DNA of 64,000 nucleotides from an uncultured Verrucomicrobia subdivision 3 bacterium (lineage in GTDB: Bacteria > Verrucomicrobiota > Verrucomicrobiia > Limisphaerales > UBA11358). Where the stretch lies: the NCBI GenBank assembly GCA_903878805.1, contig CAIRJF010000011.1, positions 1 to 64,000 of the forward strand, given 5' to 3'. A program made the translations under genes and the position numbers. This document shows, one piece after another, positions 10,401-19,666 of this stretch (positions are counted from its first letter, which is position 1; each line of letters begins with the position of its first letter). The notes under the pieces were generated by a model. It saw nothing but the letters and a program-made list of their open reading frames with translations. It was not told the origin of the DNA and made no database searches.

Positions 10401-11571
10401 CCATACCATCGTCATCGGCGCAGTTATCTCCGTGAAAGACGGTGCGAAGGTCAAGAAGGGCGACACGTTCGTCCAATGGGATCCGCACAACGTCCCGATT
10501 CTCTCCGAGAAGGCTGGTAAAGTTAAATTCCATGACATCATCGAAGGTGTGACGATGAAACAGGAAGTGGACGAAGCCACCGGCGAAGAATCCATGGTCA
10601 TCATCGACCACAAAGAAGATTTGCATCCGCAGATCATCATGTCTGACGAGAAGGGCGAAGTCGTCGCGAACTACCCGATTCCCTCGGGCGCGCACGTCGT
10701 CGTCAACGAGAAGGACACCATTGTTCCCGGCACACTCATCGCCAAGACGCCGCGCAAACAGGCCAAGACCCGCGACATCACAGGCGGTCTCCCGCGCGTG
10801 GCCGAATTGTTCGAAGCCCGCCGTCCGAAAGACGCGTCCGAGATCTCCAAGATTGACGGTATCGCCGACTTCGGTCCGAGCGTGCGCGGCAAGCGCTGCG
10901 TGCTCATCAAAGACGCCGTCACCGGCCTGGAAGAGGAACACCTCATTCCAATCGGCAAGCACGTCATCGTCTTCAAGGGCGACTTGGTCAAGAAAGGCCA
11001 GCAGCTCACCGAAGGCCCGATGGACCCGCACGAAATTCTGGACGTCTGCGGCCCGCAGGAATTGCAGGAACACTTGGTGAGCGAAGTGCAGGAAGTCTAT
11101 CGTCTCCAAGGCGTGACGATCAACGACAAGCACATCGAGATCATCGTGCGCCAGATGCTCCGCAAGATTCGCGTCACCGAAACCGGCGACACGCAATTCC
11201 TCTGGGGCGAACAGGTGGACAAGCTGGAATTCGAAGCCGAAAACGAAGCCGTCGAGAAGAAGGGTGGCAAGCCGGCGGAAGCCGTGCCCGTGCTGCTCGG
11301 CATCACCAAGGCCTCGCTCGAGACCGACAGCTTCCTCAGCGCCGCGTCCTTCCAGGACACCACCCGCGTGCTCACCGAAGCCGCGACGCGTTCCAAGATT
11401 GATAGCCTCCGCGGCTTCAAGGAAAACGTCATCATGGGCCACATCATTCCGGCGGGAACCGGTTTTGATATGCACCGCAAGGTCACGCTCAATCCGCTCG
11501 TCGAATTGCCTGAAGAACCGGAACCGGTGGAAGCTGAAGCGCCAGAAGCGGAAAATCCGCTGCTCGCCTAA
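7429..11571 (+). CDS. rpoC: DNA-directed RNA polymerase subunit beta'
   Basis: This is the catalytic beta' subunit. The 1380-residue product contains the N-terminal zinc ribbon ([19 protein letters not shown]), the Mg-binding catalytic loop NADFDGDQM, the bridge-helix/trigger-loop region ([17 protein letters not shown]), and the second zinc site [15 protein letters not shown]. The extreme C-terminus is an acidic Glu/Pro/Ala tail of about 20 residues. Transcription of the operon appears to end at the perfect hairpin 18 bases after the stop codon. Confidence 0.98.
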   Translation: MTSSKENAREILGLEKVNQVDYVGITLASPDAIRSWSKGEVKNPETINYRTFKPEKGGLFCERIFGPVKDWECSCGKYKRIKHRGIVCDRCGVEVTLSRVRRERMGHIELAVPVQHIWFFKCMPSRIGLALDMTARHLERVIYYEDYLVIDPGTTPLKANQLLTEVELREARETYGAEAFTAKMGAEGVREALERVDLAKQADELAIAITETKSKQIRKKLAKRIKLLQGLALSKSRPEWMILTVLPVIPPDLRPLVPLEGGRFATSDLNDLYRRVINRNNRLRTLLQLKTPEVIIRNEKRMLQEAVDALFDNGRHGRPVTGAGNRSLKSLSDMLKGKGGRFRQNLLGKRVDYSGRSVIVIGPELKLNQCGLPKKMALVLFEPFIIRRLKELGYVHTVRSAKKMIERQTKEVWDVLEEVTKGHPVLLNRAPTLHRLSVQAFEPMLIEGEAIRIHPLVCTAYNADFDGDQMAVHVPLSVEAQMEARMLMMATNNIFSPSSGKPIITPTQDITLGCYYVTAEPRKPLPADTGELPLFGSKEEVIYAYSDDGVKTHDRIRLANPDLGKKTAFGNSEKKIIDTTVGRVLFSEIWPTELGFHNKPVKKSDLGDLIWKCYKFAGHDKTVVMLDKLKEIGFREATKSGVSIGIDDMIVPKERDEQIRNAQGQIKEVEKQYRKGVITSGERYNKIVDVWTHCTDQISGVMFDTLKANQGKKEYNPVYLMVDSGARGNKQQVRQLAGLRGLMAKPSGEIIEKPILANFREGLSVLEYFISTHGARKGLADTALKTADSGYMTRKLVDVSQDVIIQESDCGTTNGIWVSAVFEGEDEVVKISDRLVGRYACDDIVNPTSPKEFLIKANEEIDETKAKAIDVAGIDRVRIRSVLTCESKHGICRHCYGRNLATGALVKLGEAVGIIAAQSIGEPGTQLTMRTFHTGGVAAGVFKQPQIKSKNDGIIKYTDLRSVELEDGNNIVLNKNGSIQILAPDGRELENHTIVIGAVISVKDGAKVKKGDTFVQWDPHNVPILSEKAGKVKFHDIIEGVTMKQEVDEATGEESMVIIDHKEDLHPQIIMSDEKGEVVANYPIPSGAHVVVNEKDTIVPGTLIAKTPRKQAKTRDITGGLPRVAELFEARRPKDASEISKIDGIADFGPSVRGKRCVLIKDAVTGLEEEHLIPIGKHVIVFKGDLVKKGQQLTEGPMDPHEILDVCGPQELQEHLVSEVQEVYRLQGVTINDKHIEIIVRQMLRKIRVTETGDTQFLWGEQVDKLEFEAENEAVEKKGGKPAEAVPVLLGITKASLETDSFLSAASFQDTTRVLTEAATRSKIDSLRGFKENVIMGHIIPAGTGFDMHRKVTLNPLVELPEEPEPVEAEAPEAENPLLA

Positions 11572-11589
11572 GCTAAAATAAAATTACGC

Positions 11590-11627
11590 AACGGCGTCCA
11601 ATGAAAATTGGACGCCGTTTTTATTTC
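11590..11627 (+). terminator. Intrinsic terminator after rpoC
   Basis: AACGGCGTCCAAT (11590-11602) and ATTGGACGCCGTT (11607-11619) form a perfect 13-bp stem with a GAAA tetraloop, followed by a T-rich tract. It lies between rpoC and the convergent pseudouridine synthase gene. This is the clearest factor-independent terminator in the first half of the window. Confidence 0.93.
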
Positions 11628-11640
11628 CCCAAAAAAGCTG

Positions 11641-12639
11641 TCAACGAATCGCCCAAATGGGCAGGGGAGCGTTGAATTCGATTGGTTCCAGATTCAAAGG
11701 GTGAATAAGTTTTACCCGCAACGCGTGCAGGCAAAGCGGCGGATCGCCGACGGCCAGCGTCTGTGTCCGGCCAAGTTTTTTGCCAGGCAAATAAATAGCA
11801 TCGCCACACACCGGAAATCCCAGATGCCAGAGATGAACGCGAATCTGGTTCGTGCGCCCGGTCAGCGGTCGCGCTTCCAGCAGGTGCGTGCCGTCGGCGA
11901 ACTGCTTGAGCACGCGAAATTCGGTGCGCGCCGCGAGTCCATTTTTTAGATCCACGCTGCGCGAACAACTTTCTCCGGAATCCGCGCTGATGGGGGCGTC
12001 GCAATAAAAATTATCCGCTGGTAACTGGCCGGTCACGCGAGCCAGATAAATTTTTTCCACGCGCCCCTCGGCAAATTGCGATTGTAGCAGTGCGGCAAAC
12101 TGCCGCGTGCGCGCCACCAGCACCAACCCGGTCGTGTTGGCGTCCAGCCGATGCGCCGGGTGCGGCGTCTGCGGATGATACGCCGCATTTAAAATGTGCT
12201 GGAGCGTGTTGAGATAAAACCGGCCGCCGGCGTGCATTGGCAGCGGCGCTGGTTTATTGACGACAATCAAGGCTTCATCCTCGTGCAAAATCTTTACGTC
12301 GCCATTCACCTCCGGCTCGGTGACGTTCGGAAAAAAATGCTGGTAGCTTTCACCGGCGCGGACAATTTGCGTGGGCAATACAGGTTCCTGTTCCAAACTA
12401 ACAATCCGGTTCAGTGCGAATTCAGCCAACCACTCGGATGTGGAAATATTTCCGACCATACGTTCCAGCGCGGCGAGCAAGGTCAAGCCGTCGCAGTCGC
12501 CGGGAATGTTGAGCGGCTTGAAGTGGTCGCGCGGCTGGCTGCCTGGCAGCGGCGTGACCGCCCGGCGGATGGCCGCGTGCCGTTCGTTCAACGCTGACTC
12601 CAGTGATGCGGTGGCAATCATGTCACCGCGAATCATCAT
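11641..12639 (-). CDS. RluA-family RNA pseudouridine synthase
   Basis: These enzymes isomerise specific uridines in rRNA or tRNA to pseudouridine. The 332-residue protein contains the catalytic motif HRLDANTTGLVL (Asp is the nucleophile), KIYLARVTGQ, and GRTNQIRVHLWHLGFPVCGD, as in RluA/RluD proteins. The first 90 residues, before VVNKPAPLPMHAG, are less conserved, and no clear S4 domain is visible. The start codon overlaps the stop of the upstream M16 peptidase gene (ATGA), so the two are probably translationally coupled. The exact target uridine cannot be told from sequence. Confidence 0.9.
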   Translation of the reverse strand: MMIRGDMIATASLESALNERHAAIRRAVTPLPGSQPRDHFKPLNIPGDCDGLTLLAALERMVGNISTSEWLAEFALNRIVSLEQEPVLPTQIVRAGESYQHFFPNVTEPEVNGDVKILHEDEALIVVNKPAPLPMHAGGRFYLNTLQHILNAAYHPQTPHPAHRLDANTTGLVLVARTRQFAALLQSQFAEGRVEKIYLARVTGQLPADNFYCDAPISADSGESCSRSVDLKNGLAARTEFRVLKQFADGTHLLEARPLTGRTNQIRVHLWHLGFPVCGDAIYLPGKKLGRTQTLAVGDPPLCLHALRVKLIHPLNLEPIEFNAPLPIWAIR

Positions 12640-15167
12640 GGTTTCACCACGGAAATCACCAACGCCTCCGGCTTCAGGTATTTTTGCGCGGCGGCTTTGA
12701 TTTGTTCCAGCGTCACGGCGTCGTATTTGGCATCGTCCAAATCGGCGCGTTGCCAGCCCAGCCCGTAAAGTTCATCCAACGCGGAAGTGGAAGCGAGGTT
12801 GCCGAGGTCGGCCCGCGCGATTTTCTTTTGGCCGATGATTTTGGCTTTCGCGCGTTTCAATTCATCGGCGGTCAAACCTTCGGTGCGCAAGAGTTCGGCT
12901 TCCTTGAGCAATTCAGATTCGACCTGCGCAATCTTGGTCGGCTCGGTGCCGGTGTAGAACGCGAAGTAGCCGGGCACGAGGCCGGTAAAATTCTGCGCGC
13001 CGACGTAGTAAGCGAGGCCCAGCTGTTCGCGGATGCGCAAAAACAAACGCGAGCCGAGGTCGCTGCAACATTCCTGCAGGAGATCGAGCGCGTAACGGTC
13101 ATCGCTGCCGAGCGTCGTGCCGGGAAAACCGATGACGAGCACGGCCTGCTTCTTGTCGCGCGTTTCTTCGACGCGTTTGAGCGAAGTGAGGGCAGGGGAT
13201 TGCGCGTCGAGCGCGACTTCTGCCGCTTTTTTCCAACCGGCAAACGCTTTTTCCACCGCAGCTTTGACGTCGCTCGCGGTCACATCGCCAAAAATTGCGA
13301 GCACGCAATTGTTCGGCGCGGTGAGCTTTTGATGAAACTCTTTCAGCGTGGCGACGGAAACTTTCCCGGCGGATTCTTCCGAGCCGAGCGAATCCAAGCC
13401 GTAGCCGGTCTCGCCGAACAGCGCGCGGCGCATCGCGAGGCTCGCGCTCTTGAGCAATTCATCTTTGCGTGAACGGATGCCGGCAATCTGGACTTCTTTT
13501 TCGCGCTCCAATTCGTCGGCGGGAAAAATGGGATTCAAGATGACGTCGGCGAGCAAATCGAGGCCGGTCGCAAAATCTTCGCTCAACACTTCGGCGTTGA
13601 TGCCAAAACTATTATTGCCGCCGTAGCTGTCAATGTGGCCGCCGACGGATTCAATCTCCGTCGCAATTTTTTCCGCGCTGCGCGTCTTCGTGCCCTTGAT
13701 GAGCAGCTTGGCGAGCAGCATGGTCGTGCCGTTGTTCGCCACGTTTTCGGCCAGCACGCCGCCTTTGAACACGGCGCGAAATTCCACGAACGGCAGGCGA
13801 TGATCCGCTTTCACCAACAGTGTCAGGCCGTTCGGCAAAACGATTTTCTGGATGGCGTTGACGGTGTTATTCTCAACATTCGCCTTGGCCTTGGGCGCGG
13901 CGCCTTCGGGCAACAGCGCGTAAAGCGTGCGGTTTTCCGGCGTGAGATAATTGCGCGCGACGCGTTGAACATCCGCGAGCGTGACGTTTTTGACGGCGGC
14001 GAGATAACGTTCGGAGAAATTCAGGTCATTCGCGGCGAGCCAGTTACTGCCGAGATTTTGTGCCTGGCCTTCCATCGTCTTGCGCGACGACAGCGTGGCG
14101 GAAATGAATTGCTTGATGGCCTTCTGCAATTCGTCGGCGGAAACGGAATTCGTTTTTACTTTTTCGATCTCCGCGAGAATGGCTTGGTTCGCCGCTTCAA
14201 ATTGGTCGCCGTCCACTACCGCGCTGATGCCGAACAGTCCCGGCAATCCGGGGCTGTAAGTCCACGCGTCCACGTGATGCACGACGCCTTGCTTCTCGCG
14301 CACTTGTTGGAAGAGACGCGAGCTGCGTCCGCTGCCGAGCAAAACGGAAAGCACATCGAGCACGGCGATATCGGGGTGGCGCAGTTCAGGAATGTGCCAC
14401 GCGAAATGAACGTGACCGAGTTCCACGGCGGATTCTTCGATAATTTCGCGCGTGGCGGTCTGCTTCGGTTCCAGCGGCAAGACGGACGGCGGCATCGCCT
14501 TGGACTTGCTGTTCGCGTAGGCGGTTTTGATTTGCGCGACGACTTCGTCATTCTTCACGTCACCCGCGACGACGAAGAAGACATTGTTGGGCGCGTATTT
14601 TTCCGTGTAGTAATTCCGGATGTCTTCCGGCTTCACTTCGTTGAAGATGTCAGGATAGCCGATGATGGTGAAACGATACGGACTCTTGGTGTAAGCCGTT
14701 TCGAAAAGTCGGCGGCTTGCGCGGCGACCCGGATCGTCATGGCACATGTCCATCTCGCGGCGGATAACATCCATTTCCTTGGCGAGTTCATCCGGCGGCA
14801 AATTTGCGTGCTGCATGATGTCGCACAAAATATCAATCGCCTTCACCGCGCCGGTGTTCGGCACGTCGATGTGATACACCGTGCGGTCAAAGCTCGTGTA
14901 GGCGTTCATGTAACCGCCCGCTTCCTGCACTTCCTGATCAATGCGGCTGCCCGCGCGCGTCGTCGTGCCTTTGAACAGCATGTGTTCGAGCACGTGCGAA
15001 AGCCCCGCACCCAGCCACTTGTCTTCGTGAATGCTGCCCGCCATCGCCCACGCTTGCGCACTCACAACTGGCGCGCTGTGGTCCTCGCGCACGATGATGA
15101 CAAGGCCGTTTTCAAGCGTCGTAAGTTTGACGCCGGGCGGAATGGACGGAATGAGATCTTTGGTCAT
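12636..15167 (-). CDS. M16-family zinc metallopeptidase, fused double domain
   Basis: This is an 843-residue protein built from two M16 units in one chain. The first (about 10-425) carries the inverted zinc motif HVLEH at residues 58-62 and the downstream Glu ligand in VIRREMDM, so it should be catalytic. The second (about 440-843) keeps the fold signatures (NGLTLLVKADHRLPFVEFRA; TTMLLAKLLIKGTKTRS) but lacks HxxEH, as expected for the inactive half of the clamshell. No signal peptide is evident, so it may be cytoplasmic. It probably degrades peptides, but the substrate is unknown. It is divergent from the M20 peptidase gene across a 130-base spacer. Confidence 0.9.
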   Translation of the reverse strand: MTKDLIPSIPPGVKLTTLENGLVIIVREDHSAPVVSAQAWAMAGSIHEDKWLGAGLSHVLEHMLFKGTTTRAGSRIDQEVQEAGGYMNAYTSFDRTVYHIDVPNTGAVKAIDILCDIMQHANLPPDELAKEMDVIRREMDMCHDDPGRRASRRLFETAYTKSPYRFTIIGYPDIFNEVKPEDIRNYYTEKYAPNNVFFVVAGDVKNDEVVAQIKTAYANSKSKAMPPSVLPLEPKQTATREIIEESAVELGHVHFAWHIPELRHPDIAVLDVLSVLLGSGRSSRLFQQVREKQGVVHHVDAWTYSPGLPGLFGISAVVDGDQFEAANQAILAEIEKVKTNSVSADELQKAIKQFISATLSSRKTMEGQAQNLGSNWLAANDLNFSERYLAAVKNVTLADVQRVARNYLTPENRTLYALLPEGAAPKAKANVENNTVNAIQKIVLPNGLTLLVKADHRLPFVEFRAVFKGGVLAENVANNGTTMLLAKLLIKGTKTRSAEKIATEIESVGGHIDSYGGNNSFGINAEVLSEDFATGLDLLADVILNPIFPADELEREKEVQIAGIRSRKDELLKSASLAMRRALFGETGYGLDSLGSEESAGKVSVATLKEFHQKLTAPNNCVLAIFGDVTASDVKAAVEKAFAGWKKAAEVALDAQSPALTSLKRVEETRDKKQAVLVIGFPGTTLGSDDRYALDLLQECCSDLGSRLFLRIREQLGLAYYVGAQNFTGLVPGYFAFYTGTEPTKIAQVESELLKEAELLRTEGLTADELKRAKAKIIGQKKIARADLGNLASTSALDELYGLGWQRADLDDAKYDAVTLEQIKAAAQKYLKPEALVISVVKP

Positions 15168-15297
15168 TACAGATAAATGTCGAACTGGAAGGGTATTCAG
15201 AAATGCGTTTGGGGCAATTCAATTTAGTTCTCGCACTTGAACATTTATTTTCATCGTTCTGCTTGGCAAAGACGCGCGCAAACGGTTAGCTAACAGG

Positions 15298-16665
15298 ATG
15301 CAATCGGTTCTCAATTACCTGACGCAAAATCAAGACCGCTTTGTGGCGGAACTATGCGACTACCTGCGCTTCGCCAGCGTCTCGGCGCAGCCGCAGCACA
15401 AAAAAGATTTGCTCGCCTGCGCGAAATGGCTGTTAGCGCATTGCCGGAAAATCGGGCTGGACGCGCGGCTTTGTCCGACGGCGGGACATCCCATTGTCAT
15501 CGCCAAAACGCGGCGCGCAAATAATTCCGCCAAGCCGCACTTCATGGTCTATGGCCATTACGATGTGCAGCCGCCGGAGCCGTTGGACTTGTGGAAGTCG
15601 CCGCCGTTTGAGCCGCGCATCGTCGGGAAAAATCTTTTTGCGCGCGGCAGCACGGACAACAAGGGACAGAACTTTGCGCACTTGAAAGCAGTTGAGGCCT
15701 ACATCAAAACTGGCACGCCACTGCCTTGCGACCTGACGTTCGTGCTGGAGGGTGAAGAGGAAGTCGGCAGCAAAAATCTTTCCACGTTTCTCAAGGCGCA
15801 TCGCCAGGAACTCGCGTGTGAAGCCATCGTGGTTTCCGACACGGGCATGCCCGCGCCGCAACATCCGGCGCTGACCTATGCGCTGCGCGGTATCATCGCG
15901 TTTGAAATCACGCTGCACGGACCGGCGCGGGATCTGCACTCCGGCATTTTTGGCGGTGCAGTTGAAAATCCGGCAATGGCCTTGAGCCAATTGCTCGCGA
16001 AAGTGCGCGATGAAAATGGCCGCGTGAAAATCCCCGGCTTTTACAATGGCGTTGCGCCGCTCTCAAAATACGAGCGCGAACAGATTCGGCGCTATCCACT
16101 TTCCGACGCGGGCTTGAAGAAACTTATCGGCGCACCGCAGTTGTTTGGAGAAAAAGGTTTTACCGCGACGGAGCAGCGCAGTTCACGGCCGACGTTCGAG
16201 ATCAACGGCCTGACCAGCGGCTATCAGGGCGAAGGCAGCAAAACGATTGTGCCATCATGGGCGCGGGCAAAAGTCACCTGCCGCTTGGTGCCAAATCAAA
16301 AGCCGGCGCACGTTCGCAAAATTGTCTGCGCATGGCTCAAAAAAAATTGTCCGCCGTCGGTGCGTATGGAAATTTCCGCCGGTCACGGTGCGGAGGCGTA
16401 TCTGGTATCGCCGACAAGCAAGCCGGCTCAAGCGGCGTTGTGCGCGCTGGAAAAAGCTTTTGGCACGAAGCCGATTTTGATGCGCGAGGGCGGCTCGATT
16501 CCGATTGTAAACGAGTTCAAAAAAGTTCTCGGCGCGGACACGCTGCTACTGGGCATTGGTTTGCCAGACGACAACGCGCATTCGCCGAACGAAAAATTTA
16601 ATCTGGACTGCTTCGTCAACGGTCAACGCATGAGCGCATTTTTGTGGAAGGAGTTGACCCGGTAG
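15298..16665 (+). CDS. M20-family dipeptidase/peptidase
   Basis: The 455-residue protein is an M20 metallopeptidase with two zinc ions. It shows the motif GHYDVQPPEP around residues 87-96, GSTDNKGQN, the catalytic EGEEEVGS and the later ligand Asp in VSDTGMP. The dimerisation domain has the typical DLHSGIFGGAVENP. The set fits the M20 dipeptidase subgroup often annotated as peptidase or CNDP-like. It is expected to be cytoplasmic because it lacks a signal peptide. Its neighbour across the divergent promoter region is also a peptidase, suggesting a peptide-turnover locus. Confidence 0.9.
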   Translation: MQSVLNYLTQNQDRFVAELCDYLRFASVSAQPQHKKDLLACAKWLLAHCRKIGLDARLCPTAGHPIVIAKTRRANNSAKPHFMVYGHYDVQPPEPLDLWKSPPFEPRIVGKNLFARGSTDNKGQNFAHLKAVEAYIKTGTPLPCDLTFVLEGEEEVGSKNLSTFLKAHRQELACEAIVVSDTGMPAPQHPALTYALRGIIAFEITLHGPARDLHSGIFGGAVENPAMALSQLLAKVRDENGRVKIPGFYNGVAPLSKYEREQIRRYPLSDAGLKKLIGAPQLFGEKGFTATEQRSSRPTFEINGLTSGYQGEGSKTIVPSWARAKVTCRLVPNQKPAHVRKIVCAWLKKNCPPSVRMEISAGHGAEAYLVSPTSKPAQAALCALEKAFGTKPILMREGGSIPIVNEFKKVLGADTLLLGIGLPDDNAHSPNEKFNLDCFVNGQRMSAFLWKELTR

Positions 16666-16702
16666 AATTCATTAAAATCTGCTCTCATGGCGCGAGTGGA
16701 AG

Positions 16703-17710
16703 TCATTTGTCCATGCCATAGACCAGAATCTTGAAAGTTCCGGGGATGATTTTGCCGCGCTTTTGGCCGGGGGCGGGTGCTTCAAATTTTGCGGAGGCCA
16801 GATAAATTTTATGCGTCATTGGATCAATGGCCATCGTGCGTGCGCTCTTCTCGGTTTTCAAAGTCTGCACCACGGTTAGCGTGTCACCGTCTTCATGCGC
16901 AATCGTCACCGTGCCGTCGCCGCAGGAGGCGAAGGCAAGCTGCGTGCCGGGATCAAACGCGTTGGCGTCCACGCCGTCGCCGATGGGGACAGTCGCCAGC
17001 ACTTTGCCGCTCGCGCTATCGAGCATGGCCATCATTTGGTTGTCGCAGCCAAGAAACAGCCGGTGGTTTTTTTCATCGAGCGCTATCCCGGAAGCCGCCT
17101 CGCCGGGCGCAATCGGCCAGCGATGAATAATGGCATGAGTTTTCGCATCAATGACGGCGACTGCGTTTTGATCTTCAAGATTGTCAAAAACCAGTCCGGC
17201 GGCGGCATCGCACTCCGCGAATTCTGGCCGTCCGCCGAGCGGAATGGTGGTGACGACCTTGCCTGACTTGGCGTCAATCACTGTCGCCGATTCGCCATGA
17301 CCGTTGAACGTGTAAAATTCCTGTCGCCCCGCATCGTAAAGCATGGAATCCGGTCCCGCGCCCGTATCCACCTTGGAAATAATTTGCAGCGTTTTCAGGT
17401 CAAAGATGGCGGCCTTGTTTTCCTTGCCGCAAGTGACCAGGCCGCGTCCCAGTTCCGGCGCGACGGCGACGCCGTGAACGCCCGCAAGATTGGTGATTTC
17501 ACCCGCAACCGTGTCCGTCGTCAAATCCACGACCACAACTTTCGTGCCGCGCGAAACATAGAGCCGGTGTGCCGTCGCATCCACCGAGAGATAATCCCAG
17601 CCGGTGTTGCCGCCCAGCGGGATTTCCTTGATGAAATGATACGTCCCGGCGGCATTGGCAAAGACGGTTGCCGCAAATAAAAACAGTCCAGTCAAAAGAA
17701 CTTTTTTCAT
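16703..17710 (-). CDS. Secreted YncE-like beta-propeller protein
   Basis: The product has an N-terminal signal peptide (MKKVLLTGLFLFAATVFANA) followed by WD/YVTN-type repeats typical of YncE-like seven-bladed propellers, for example YLSVDATAHRLYVSRGTKVV, ATVIDAKSGKVVTTIPLGG and KVLATVPIGD. I chose the ATG at 17710 because it begins the signal peptide; an upstream TTG at 17728 would add six residues. These proteins are periplasmic and often have no defined activity. The gene lies 24 bases downstream of yhbY on the same strand. Confidence 0.85.
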   Translation of the reverse strand: MKKVLLTGLFLFAATVFANAAGTYHFIKEIPLGGNTGWDYLSVDATAHRLYVSRGTKVVVVDLTTDTVAGEITNLAGVHGVAVAPELGRGLVTCGKENKAAIFDLKTLQIISKVDTGAGPDSMLYDAGRQEFYTFNGHGESATVIDAKSGKVVTTIPLGGRPEFAECDAAAGLVFDNLEDQNAVAVIDAKTHAIIHRWPIAPGEAASGIALDEKNHRLFLGCDNQMMAMLDSASGKVLATVPIGDGVDANAFDPGTQLAFASCGDGTVTIAHEDGDTLTVVQTLKTEKSARTMAIDPMTHKIYLASAKFEAPAPGQKRGKIIPGTFKILVYGMDK

Positions 17711-17734
17711 GGTTTTTGAATTACGCAATGTCGG

Positions 17735-18031
17735 TCAGTCGCCCGTAACCGTCGTGTCCACCGGTTTTGGCCGGTGCAACACCATCACGTTGCCGACGCG
17801 CATGACGAGATGGCTGGAAGTTTTTTCCGCAAGCAAGGGCGCCAGCGTTTTCTTGTCTTCTTTGAACTCCGCGAATTTTATTTTCACCAGTTCGTGCCGC
17901 GACAATTCCTCGGACACCGTGCGAATGAAACCTTCGCTCAAGCCCGCCTTGCCGATTTTCAACGTGGCGTCCATGAGCTGCGCCGCCGCCTTGAATTTGC
18001 GGATTTGGGAATTGGCCAGTGGTTCGAGCAT
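17735..18031 (-). CDS. yhbY: YhbY-family ribosome-assembly RNA-binding protein
   Basis: The 98-residue protein is a single CRM domain, as in E. coli YhbY, which associates with pre-50S particles. Supporting segments are LMDATLKIGKAGLSEGFI at about 20-37, the loop that normally reads as a GxxG-like RNA-binding turn, and ELVKIKFAEF followed by LVMRVGNVMVLHRPKP. Length matches the family. It probably forms a short operon with the propeller protein gene downstream. Confidence 0.88.
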   Translation of the reverse strand: MLEPLANSQIRKFKAAAQLMDATLKIGKAGLSEGFIRTVSEELSRHELVKIKFAEFKEDKKTLAPLLAEKTSSHLVMRVGNVMVLHRPKPVDTTVTGD

Positions 18032-18091
18032 TGGCCGCGCAGTCTAAATGCTTTCAGCCAAATTGCCAGAGACAATTCCCGGCGAAACGGT

Positions 18092-19531
18092 TCACCACGA
18101 ATAATGCACCGTGTAGGTCACGGTCTTCTCCTCGTCCGGCTTCACGGGGATGCGGAACTCAATGGTCTGCGCATCTTTCTTCTCGAAGTTGTCGGACTTG
18201 GCGGTGATGTTCCAATTGCTCCAGCGGTAAAGATGCTCCACGACGCGGATTTCCACGGCGTCGGTTTTTTTGCGGTTGCGTAATTTGATTTCAAACGTTT
18301 CATCAATCCACTTTTCGCTCGTGTCCACGCGGAAATTCGTCTGCTTGCGTTCGCCGACCAGATCAAAGGAATTGCCCGTGGTCACGCGGATGGTCTCGTT
18401 GCGCGGCGTGTGATCAATGGTGTTCTCACCGACGAATTGCAACTGCCCATCGCTGTCGCGACGATAGAAGCGCAGCTTGCCCGCAGGCAAAGCGATGCCG
18501 AGCTGATTGGTCTCAGCGTTCTTGAACTCGCGTTGGACGATGATTTTCTTGTTGTCGCTCTGGCCGTAACCTTGGTCGTAGTTCAGGCCGTAGAATTGGT
18601 AGCCGGTCGCACCGTCATAAACGTAAATCGTGGGCGCATACATTTTTTCGGCATGAACAAATTCTACCTGTTTCGTCTCGTGGTCGTGCAACGTGGTCGG
18701 GCGCGCGATGGAATAGAGATGAAATTCATCGAAGGCTTTTTCGGTGACAGCGGGCGCGGCAGCTTCGTCGTAAGCCATGGCCGCCTTAAGCATTCTCACT
18801 CCGCCCATCGGAGCCACAATTGGAGGCTGGATTTTATTCACGTCACCCGCGAGCAATTTTATTTTTGCGTTATCAAACGTTTTGCCGGAATTGTTGTTCA
18901 TCGTAATCCAGCCGACGAGGTCGCAGTAATCACCTTTCTCCGGCGAGACGAGATTGTAACTCGCGCTCCAATCAAAGCCGCCGGTGATGTAGCCGACTTC
19001 CGCATCGAACGCGCCGGGGTGGTCGGATTGCAGCAGCCAATTGAAGGCGGGCTTGAGAATCGTGTCGCTGCCGAGGTCAGGAAACAGCGGTTGGCCCGGT
19101 AAAGTGAATTGCAACTTGCCGTTCACCTCGATGATGGGCTGCGTGTTGCCGCCGCCAGGCACAAAACCGCTGCGGACAATTTTGCCGGGAATGAGTTCGG
19201 TGATTTGCGTGCTGTCCTTCATGCGGACATTTTGAAAATCAATCGTCTTGCCTTCAAACAGCGAGAGGAGCAGTTCCTGCGACACGGGATCGTTGCGGTA
19301 ATTTTGTTCGAGGATTTGCAGCGAATGTTTGCCCGCCGGATCGCGGAGAATCACGGAGTCCGGCTCCACCTGCGCCGTCGCACCGGAATACACGACGGCA
19401 TTCGCGCCGGATTTCAAATCCAGCGGCACGGTATCGCGCACGACGGCGAAATTCTGGTTGTAGATGGTCAGCGCAGGTTCGGCACTGGCGGCGAACGCGG
19501 CGGCGAGGAGCAGAGTGGCGATAGTTTTCAT
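18092..19531 (-). CDS. DUF4139-type secreted protein
   Basis: The 479-residue protein begins with a clear signal peptide (MKTIATLLLAAAFAASAEPA) and continues with the pattern LTIYNQNFAVVRDTVPLDL, which resembles the start of DUF4139 proteins. The second half has the beta-rich middle typical of that family (DWSASYNLV; GWITMNNNSGKTFDNAKIKLLAGDVN) and a C-terminal part that includes VEHLYRWSNWNITAKS. No enzymatic motif is visible and its function is unknown. It is probably periplasmic. It is transcribed away from proS across a 135-base spacer. Confidence 0.78.
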   Translation of the reverse strand: MKTIATLLLAAAFAASAEPALTIYNQNFAVVRDTVPLDLKSGANAVVYSGATAQVEPDSVILRDPAGKHSLQILEQNYRNDPVSQELLLSLFEGKTIDFQNVRMKDSTQITELIPGKIVRSGFVPGGGNTQPIIEVNGKLQFTLPGQPLFPDLGSDTILKPAFNWLLQSDHPGAFDAEVGYITGGFDWSASYNLVSPEKGDYCDLVGWITMNNNSGKTFDNAKIKLLAGDVNKIQPPIVAPMGGVRMLKAAMAYDEAAAPAVTEKAFDEFHLYSIARPTTLHDHETKQVEFVHAEKMYAPTIYVYDGATGYQFYGLNYDQGYGQSDNKKIIVQREFKNAETNQLGIALPAGKLRFYRRDSDGQLQFVGENTIDHTPRNETIRVTTGNSFDLVGERKQTNFRVDTSEKWIDETFEIKLRNRKKTDAVEIRVVEHLYRWSNWNITAKSDNFEKKDAQTIEFRIPVKPDEEKTVTYTVHYSW

Positions 19532-19666
19532 AGTTTGTTAGTCCGTTGGCTGGCGAATGCGTTCAATCTCCACTTTGTGTGCCGACTGTAAAGCAAATTT
19601 GCCAGCCGTTTGCACAAAATAAAAATCTTCGTTCCGGCGTTCCTTTGCTGTTAAAATTTCCGCCAC

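Noticed and set aside
13635-15176. 513-codon plus-strand frame opposite the M16 peptidase
   Set aside because: Antisense to a clear two-domain peptidase; composition is the mirror of a GC-rich gene.
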